Of a stretch of DNA of 64,000 nucleotides, positions 62,001-64,000 are shown piece after piece. Position 1 is the stretch's first letter; every line of letters begins with the position of its first letter. Source of the DNA: Lutraria lutraria (Eukaryota; Mollusca; Bivalvia; Venerida; Mactridae). The stretch lies in the NCBI GenBank assembly GCA_964023205.1, contig OZ026840.1:30916199-30980198 (forward strand), read 5' to 3'. Below the pieces are notes generated by a model. The model did not search any database, was not told where the DNA came from, and saw only the letters and a program-made list of their open reading frames with translations. The position numbers were made by a program, and so were the translations under genes.

Positions 62001-62456
62001 ATGGCGCGAGTTTTTGAACTGCATGGTCACTAGTAGTCCAACTAATTAGACTGCTTTGTGACGGCGAGACATTTTTCGAGAGGATGGCCCTTCCGAATTC
62101 GTTCACGAAAATCGGCCAACCGGAAAGCCGAATTAGTAGGGCTAGGTCACTAGTTGTTAGTTCTTCCCTATTCTTACTAATCTTCTCTTGTCAGTAGATG
62201 CGTGCAAGGTCTGTCAGGTCTACATCCCCGTGAGAAGTTTGACCAGAATGGAAGATAGATTAGATACAACTGTAGATACTAAATAATTTAATAAATATTT
62301 AAATAAATTGAAGAGCTGAAAAAAATACACTGAGGATCATGGCATTAAAAAGAAATAAAAGTGTACCATACTTACTCCCATGTGCATTGACACATTTTTT
62401 AACATAGCTAATGTTGGAATAACGTATCCACTCTTGTCATAAAGAACATAATCCAT
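32091..62456 (-). CDS. SLC31/CTR family copper transporter (5 coding exons)
   Basis: Minus-strand exons: 62456-62376, 45562-45493, 39986-39785, 32871-32756, 32257-32091 (TGA). Phases 0, 1, 2 and 1 join in frame to give 211 residues. CTR proteins are trimeric membrane channels that pass Cu(I). The family signs are all visible: an external Met cluster (residues about 24-26, SMHMGEYFFFS), TM1 (VVGVCLICFAFTVIL followed by EGTK), a cytosolic loop rich in Ser/Arg, TM2 with the MxxxM copper filter (LMLAIMSYDAY), and TM3 with GxxxG (VGSGVGYFIFG). The tail ends HRPST, without the HCH end of CTR1. Sequence in TM2 and the short Met-poor N-terminus look closer to CTR2 (SLC31A2, endosomal/lysosomal) than CTR1, but orthology is not settled. 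The start has good context (AAAATGG) with an in-frame TGA upstream. Introns are 16.8, 5.5, 6.9 and 0.5 kb. The exon 3 donor is the unusual GTCTGT; the frame requires it, not the nearby GTATGG. Confidence 0.93.
33160..33330. repeat. ~75-bp tandem repeat, three diverged units
   Basis: The phrase CCAGTCAAATAC (first copy TCAGTCAAATAC) recurs at about 33180, 33246 and 33312, each preceded by AAATGGCWTTGATT-like sequence. The array lies in intron 3 of the copper transporter gene. Confidence 0.6.
33420..35330. other. Copper transporter intron 3, unremarkable part
   Basis: AT-rich intronic sequence. I find no exon matching the CTR family or another protein, and no clear repeat. Confidence 0.35.
35332..35407 (+). 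repeat. tRNA-Lys-like SINE fragment (type 2), internally deleted
   Basis: GGGATATTCATCAACCCGAT, then TAGCTCAGTTCGTAGAGCAT and CTGACA, jumping directly to CGGGTACATTATTTTCCTCC. Compared with 53505-53608 it lacks about 40 bases covering the anticodon arm and box B. The shared flanks on both sides show that it is a dispersed repeat. Confidence 0.7.
35526..35702. mobile_element. Family D TIR element, degraded copy
   Basis: GGGGCCTTTTCTTTAAATTT at the left and TATAGAAGGAAAAAAGCCCT at the right. Right end and interior (GGGGAAAACTGCATGATTTT) resemble 57030-57250. A minus-strand frame of 93 codons across it is repeat-derived. Confidence 0.55.
36383..38019 (+). mobile_element. TIR element expanded by a 39-bp palindromic minisatellite (~41 units)
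   Basis: Terminal inverted repeats (TTGAGGGCTCAGCGCAACAC, and a right end whose complement is TCGAGGGTTCAGCGCAACAC) match the 78-bp element at 7832-7909. Between them is a near-perfect array of a 39-bp unit. Each unit includes CTTGTTCTTATTTCAATATG and the palindrome GTTACAACA-C-TGTTGTAAC. The length of 1637 equals 78 plus 40 x 39 minus 1, and I see one +2 and one -3 indel near 37950-37980. The 39-bp unit is a multiple of three and stop-free in two frames, so it yields frames of 538 and 266 codons with 13-residue repeats. These have no signal peptide or domain and are not called as genes. It lies in copper transporter intron 3. Confidence 0.9.
38123..38542. mobile_element. Family E hAT-like TIR element, 420 bp, with 5-bp target duplication
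   Basis: CAGGGTGTCCACAATTTAAG at the left, GACCGTGGACACCCTG at the right; flanking ATGAC is present on both sides. The interior carries many copies of TTCCCTGACT in both halves. CAGGG ends and short duplications fit the hAT group, but no transposase is encoded, so the superfamily is an inference. Confidence 0.8.
39521..39753. mobile_element. Family F TIR element, copy 1
   Basis: CCACCCTTAAAAAATGTTTG at the left and TATCTTTTAAGGATGG at the right, with CAAGTCAGAATGCTATTTTT and TAAGAGGCCAAACAAATTTG inside. The second copy is at 58927-59160. It sits about 30 bp past the exon 3 donor of the copper transporter gene. Confidence 0.75.
40427..41046. repeat. TTATCATCA-type compound microsatellite/minisatellite
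   Basis: About 600 bp built from TCATTATTATCATTTTACCA and TTTTCATCATTATAACTATC blocks, with higher-order repeats of roughly 80-90 bp at the left. The array is pyrimidine/AT-rich, in intron 3/2 sequence of the copper transporter gene. Confidence 0.9.
41998..42915. mobile_element. Family B element split by a Helitron-like element
   Basis: The left arm ends AACCTGTGAATAAAG at 42021; the right arm resumes near 42835 (TCCATGATTATTTAGAACAA) and ends TTCACAGGTTAGACTG, following the order of intact family B copies. Between them, 42022-42833 carries GACCTAGTTTTTGACCCC units and the terminus TAGCTCACTTTGTCAC...GTGAGCTAAAA typical of the Helitron-like elements at 48409-52957. The 5' hairpin end of the inserted element is missing. 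Confidence 0.6.
43921..44103. mobile_element. Family C inverted-repeat element, copy 3
   Basis: TACAGTTCAACCTCTGTAGA at the left and GAGAGGTTGTACTGTA at the right. GAGGTTGTTGCTCTACAGAG lies inside. Confidence 0.7.
44187..44416 (+). mobile_element. tRNA-derived SINE type 1, copy 2
   Basis: Head GCCTCCGTCTAATGGTTAAG, box B GGTTCCAGCCC (one change from consensus), body TATGTGAGAAAGTAGGCAGT, tail AAACTCAAACAAACAAA. Same layout and length as 19238-19468. Confidence 0.8.
44808..44990. repeat. Family D-like degraded element
   Basis: TTCAGGGATTTTTTTATGAA at the left and AAGAAAGAAATCCTC at the right, with GGAAAAAATTGCATGATTTC inside as in 35526-35702. Ends are decayed. Confidence 0.4.
45981..46204 (-). 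mobile_element. tRNA-derived SINE type 1, copy 3 (minus)
   Basis: On the minus strand: head CACCTCCATAGTCAAGTGGT, body TATGTGAGAAAGTAGGCAGT, end TAAAATCCAATGAAACAAA. Box B is changed (GAGCTCAGCTACC), so it is unlikely to be transcribed by Pol III. It lies in intron 1 of the copper transporter gene. Confidence 0.75.
46998..47166. mobile_element. Family I TIR element
   Basis: GTGCAGTCTGTGAAATTAAG at the left and GCTAATTTCGCAGACTGC at the right, with GGTTGCCCGAAAC and TTGGTTGTCCCGGACAACTG as inner motifs. Related ends at 12500-12642 and 53233-53379. Confidence 0.65.
47742..47958. mobile_element. Family H TIR element
   Basis: ACAGACTTTGCGAAAGGC at the left and GCCTTTCACAAAGTCTGT at the right: 18-bp inverted repeats with one mismatch. 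TCCT flanks both ends, a possible 4-bp duplication. The interior has further inverted CGGACCGTCAGAC-type motifs. Confidence 0.7.
48409..49316 (+). mobile_element. Helitron-like element, copy A
   Basis: AACAAGAGGGCCAAGATGGC start with GGGCC-AAGAT-GGCCC hairpin; end TAGCTCAC-(18)-GTGAGCTA followed by AAA. The interior holds four to five diverged ~140-bp units with GTGACCTAGTTTTTGACCCC, CATTCTGACAAGGTTTGGTG and AAGATCCAATTAAAA. No coding capacity. Confidence 0.75.
49461..50121 (+). mobile_element. Helitron-like element, copy B (first of tandem trio)
   Basis: Same termini as copy A, with a shorter interior of three to four units. The 3' terminus GTGAGCTAA runs directly into the 5' end of copy C. 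Its last 150 bp, including ACGATGTACGACGCCGGACG, is the same as in copy C. Confidence 0.75.
50122..51265 (+). mobile_element. Helitron-like element, copy C
   Basis: Full-length copy of 1144 bp directly between B and D. Nearly identical to D over its first kilobase, for example sharing GACCCCAGACCACCTATGTT and ATCCTTGACCCACATATCAT. Minus-strand frames of 60-90 codons recur in all copies and are repeat-derived. Confidence 0.8.
51266..52957 (+). mobile_element. Helitron-like element, copy D, interrupted by a 530-bp TIR insertion
   Basis: Starts immediately after copy C. Its 3' hairpin is split: TAGCTCACTTTGTCAC at 52382-52397 and CTTTGTCACTTTGTGACATG at 52928-52947 flank the insertion at 52398-52927. 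Removing the insertion and one 9-bp duplicate restores the standard terminus, with an element of about 1150 bp. Confidence 0.85.
52398..52927. mobile_element. 530-bp TIR element with perfect 9-bp target duplication
   Basis: Left CAATCTGACTAAAGTATT; right end complement CAATCTGATTAAAATCAT: 13-bp TIRs with one mismatch. CTTTGTCAC lies on both sides (52389-52397 and 52928-52936). The pre-insertion site is known from the sister copies. The 9-bp duplication suggests the Mutator-like (MULE) superfamily. No transposase, so it is non-autonomous. Confidence 0.85.
52985..53150 (+). repeat. SINE-like repeat (type 3), plus strand
   Basis: Box B-like AGTTCAAATCCC followed by ACAAATTCACATTTTACGGA, AGCTTTCCAGCTAGCTTACA and GAAGGTCAGTGG. 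The region after box B matches the minus-strand copy at 2133-2285. Confidence 0.55.
53233..53379. mobile_element. Family I-like foldback element
   Basis: GCAGTCTTCGAATTAGTCGG then TTGCCCGGCTGCC at the left; GGCGGGCAACC and ACTAATTCAAAGACTGC at the right, giving long imperfect inverted arms. The 92-codon frame spanning it is not considered a gene. Confidence 0.6.
53505..53608 (+). repeat. tRNA-like SINE (type 2)
   Basis: Contains a cloverleaf-like 73-base core (53519-53591). D arm AGCTC-AGTTGATA-GAGC, T arm GTGGG-TTTGAGC-CCCGC, anticodon loop CTTGCAA (TGC, Ala by position), while the body resembles tRNA-Lys. Against a working tRNA: a mismatch in the acceptor stem, an A-G clash at the top of the anticodon stem, C to T in box B, and flanks (GGGATATTCA..., CGGGTACATTATTTTCCTCC) shared with 35332-35407. 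Confidence 0.65.
53825..54516 (+). mobile_element. Helitron-like element with a different interior
   Basis: AACAAGAGGGCCAAGATGGC start and CTCACCCGATCAATCAGGTG, AGCTAAAA end (TCACC...GGTGAGC hairpin). The interior has three ~150-bp units with GGGCCCATAACTCTTGAAGT and GATTACGCCCATAATCGAAC. Same 5' terminus as the 48-52 kb cluster, different repeat unit. Confidence 0.7.
54806..54998. mobile_element. Family A TIR element, copy 2
   Basis: TTTTGTTGGACTCAATTTTC at the left, AATGATTCCACAGTA at the right, with CTCTGCATTTAAATTTGTGG and GATTTCGTTGATGAGCC inside. The left terminus is eroded. Confidence 0.7.
54999..56134. other. Copper transporter intron 1, no feature recognised
   Basis: AT-rich intronic sequence without paired terminal repeats or exon-like frames. 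A GTGTTAGGGCGACCA / TGCCCTAACACGACCA inverted pair at 55624-55926 could mark a decayed 300-bp element. Confidence 0.35.
56135..56319. mobile_element. Family A TIR element, copy 3
   Basis: TACTGTATTTTCGTTGGGCT at the left, AACGAAAATTAATGGTTCCA then CAGTA at the right. GCCCTATCTCTACATTTATA and GGGGATTTAATTTTATGG inside. Confidence 0.8.
57030..57250. mobile_element. Family D TIR element with 5-bp target duplication
   Basis: CAGGGCCTTTTTTCCAAAAA at the left, GGAAAAAAGGCCCTG at the right: 15-bp perfect inverted repeats over 221 bp. GAGTA flanks both ends. Partial relatives at 35526-35702 and 44808-44990. CAGGG ends suggest a hAT-type origin. Confidence 0.8.
57251..58030. other. Copper transporter intron 1, no feature recognised
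   Basis: AT-rich, with only short frames and no repeat ends identified. Confidence 0.35.
58031..58205 (+). repeat. AACAAGAGTGCC-type dispersed repeat, copy 2
   Basis: AAACAAGAGTGCCAGGTTAC, ACGCCCGTCAAAATTC, CGAGATCTCATGGCTATAAA and AAGTTTGGTGAGGATC match 23524-23905 in order. Confidence 0.55.
58322..58396 (+). repeat. Degenerate tRNA-like remnant
   Basis: AGTTTAGTTTAATCAATAGA is box A-like and GAGTTTGAATCCTTGGC box B-like at tRNA spacing. The arms no longer pair. It is probably a decayed SINE head. Confidence 0.35.
58735..58815 (-). repeat. tRNA-like sequence, minus strand
   Basis: The minus strand reads GGCTGTGGTCCAGTGATCAG, GTGTGCTGGACTTGTAACGC, GAGTTTGAATCCCGGTCATG: box A and box B at the right distance, anticodon-position loop CTTGTAA. 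Acceptor stem pairing is poor, so it is called a SINE head or pseudogene. Confidence 0.5.
58927..59160. mobile_element. Family F TIR element, copy 2
   Basis: GACCATCCTTAAAAAATGTT at the left, CACTTTTTTAAAGACAGCC at the right. GACATTGTCAGAATGCTATA and CCTAAGAGGCCAAAAAAGGG inside match 39521-39753. Confidence 0.7.
59161..60767. other. Copper transporter intron 1, no feature recognised
   Basis: AT-rich intronic sequence. I searched both strands for exon-like frames flanked by splice sites and found none I could support. Confidence 0.35.
60768..60972. mobile_element. Family A TIR element, copy 4 (opposite orientation)
   Basis: TACTGTAGAATCATTAATTT at the left, AAATAAATGAAAATACAGTA at the right; GGATTTCGTGGGTAGGCTCA and CCACGAAATCAAATCCCAAC form the inner foldback. 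The best-preserved copy. Confidence 0.85.
60973..62375. other. Copper transporter intron 1, 5' part
   Basis: Contains a TA run at 61267-61282 and a C-rich run near 61828-61840. The segment 62025-62155 shares GCCAACCGGAAAGCCGAATT with 10089-10112 and may be an undefined repeat. No exon seen. Confidence 0.35.
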
Positions 62457-62800
62457 TTTGGAATATTTTTTCAATGTCCGTTTTCAGCTCTTAGAAACAA
62501 ATATCTACGTAATCCAATAACAAGTCAAATAAAAATCATATCAGTGTATGTACAGGGGGAAATCTGTCCCCAATATCATTGAACATGTTTATCGCTACTA
62601 AAACACAGAATATTATTATGAAATGATAACTGGATCTAACCTAACACCTTCGTTTAGCCTGCAGCTATTTTGTGTTTTCGGTTCGTCCTCCATTTTAAGT
62701 TTCGCGGCGTCACATGACTATCACGTGGGCTTCATTGCGTTGATTGGCTAACATTTAAAGATGTTGAATTTCATTGGTCAATTCTAACGCATGGATTTCA
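62457..62800 (-). promoter_or_regulatory. Presumed promoter and 5' UTR region of the copper transporter gene
   Basis: The 350 bp upstream of the start codon is locally GC-richer than its surroundings. It has GTCACATGAC (62709-62718) and ATCACGTGGG (62720-62729), two E-boxes 11 bp apart, and ATTGGCT / ATTGGTC, inverted CCAAT boxes, at about 62743 and 62774. E-boxes of the form TCACATG/TCACGTG are bound by TFEB/TFE3/MITF (CLEAR or M-box). The transcription start is not determined. Confidence 0.5.
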
Positions 62801-64000
62801 AATGCGAAAGTGAATGTCAACAAAACATGTTGCGGTGCCTGTCACATTTTTAAACAATATCATGCTCGTATTTCAGGTATATTGTTTTCTTTTGCTATTT
62901 TATTTACTCGAAATACATTCTAATTTCGACTTCATGCAAATGTCTCTTGAAAAAAGTCACGTTATTTCAAGTTTCCTGAATTTTATGCATGGGGTCGATA
63001 GCCGGTTTCGTCCACGACTTACTTAGAACCCTTTCTTCTACTGTAGTTCTACGACTTCAACCTAAGATTTATCACTTTATGGAATTTTGTTGTTGATTTT
63101 TTACAAGTGATAATTTGTTGATTTGTAATTACTGTTATGATTCAATGTCGAACATTTAATCTTGACTAAGACAGGTTTTTAATCCTTGACCTCCAGTTTA
63201 GAAGCCTGGTATTCCGAATGTTTAAATTTAATCTCGGAGACGAAAGGATAATACTAGATGTCCTCCATTTTGGAATTTAAAATGTTTGACTGATGCCTTC
63301 AATGCATATACTTATAAATAAAGTTGTGGATTTTAACTATAAGTCTCAATATCTTTGTGGAATTTGTTGCATCCTAACCAATTCGCCGATTTCCAGTTAA
63401 GCGCCCCCTAGCGGTACACCGCTATATGGTGAAACAAAATGGCAGCGTATGGGGTCATGCGGAAAGCAGTGGGAAGTGGATATATTTTATCATCTACTGA
63501 GAGTTATTTTCTACAAAAACATCTACAAATTGAACCGTCATTTCTTATATGTGTCACAAATTTCATGCTTATATGCATGTAAATTTAAATCGCACATCTA
63601 CACATAGATAATATATTACATCAGATAGTTTTATATAGACTAAACTACATCAAACTATAGACATGATTATATTTGCTTATAGAAATCAGGGTCTATAATG
63701 AATGATCCTGTAGAAAGGCTCTCAGCTGCGAGTTTATATAAAACAATACGATTAACTTATAGTTAAAAGTGCACTCTTTTTTATCCACACTTCAAAAACA
63801 CTTTGTAAAACAAATATTATACTAAATTAATTAGTATACTGTACATACAAAGCTTTAGATGTATATGCATATCGTTTAAAACACATATATAGTCTTTATA
63901 TATGTCCCCTTAATGTAGGGACACAGACAAATATAAATAAAAATTCATATATATATAGCTTGTGCGTAAATCTATTACAATATTCTTCTCAGATATAAAA
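62801..64000. other. Right-edge region; possible start of another gene not proven
   Basis: AT-rich. Two short plus-strand frames are noted: ATG at 62814, 21 codons up to a CAG|GTATAT junction, and ATG at 63439 with AAAATGG context, 47 codons to a TAA. Neither encodes a recognised family and both may be chance. The rest, to the window end, shows nothing. Confidence 0.3.

Overview
This window is nuclear DNA of an animal, most likely a bivalve mollusc. It is AT-rich, the genes have short phase-compatible exons and long introns, and much of it is packed with short inverted-repeat transposons, tRNA-derived SINEs and Helitron-like repeats of kinds I associate with bivalve genomes. The species assignment is an inference. 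The metazoan origin is firm because two genes belong to recognisable animal families. One 200-base N gap lies at 28092-28291.

Gene layout. (1) Positions 389-6986 (+) hold the 3' part of a multi-exon gene for a single-pass membrane protein. The order is thrombospondin type 1 module, sushi-like module, an undefined region with a furin-type RRKR site, an ephrin-receptor-like cysteine module, a short proline-rich stalk, one transmembrane helix and a 594-residue cytoplasmic tail on one exon. The 5' end is outside the window. (2) Positions 10740-15055 (+) hold a complete ACBD6 gene (acyl-CoA-binding domain plus ankyrin repeats) in seven exons. (3) Positions 62456-32091 (-) hold a complete SLC31/CTR copper transporter gene in five coding exons with introns up to 16.8 kb. 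Its presumed promoter carries two close E-boxes resembling TFEB/MITF (CLEAR) sites.

The rest is repeats. They include about ten families of short TIR elements; three families of tRNA-derived SINEs or SINE-like repeats plus isolated tRNA-like remnants; Helitron-like elements with internal tandem repeats, including a head-to-tail trio at 49461-52957; a 530-bp TIR element with a perfect 9-bp target duplication inserted in one of those; and several minisatellites. The most striking structure is at 36383-38019. A 78-bp TIR element, present in unexpanded form at 7832-7909, has grown by what I count as 40 extra copies of a 39-bp palindrome-bearing unit, giving a false 538-residue open reading frame.

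The three genes have no obvious functional link. I see no prokaryote-type operons, CRISPR arrays or viral genes. Exon borders were read by eye from splice consensus, frame continuity and family similarity, without transcripts or database searches.
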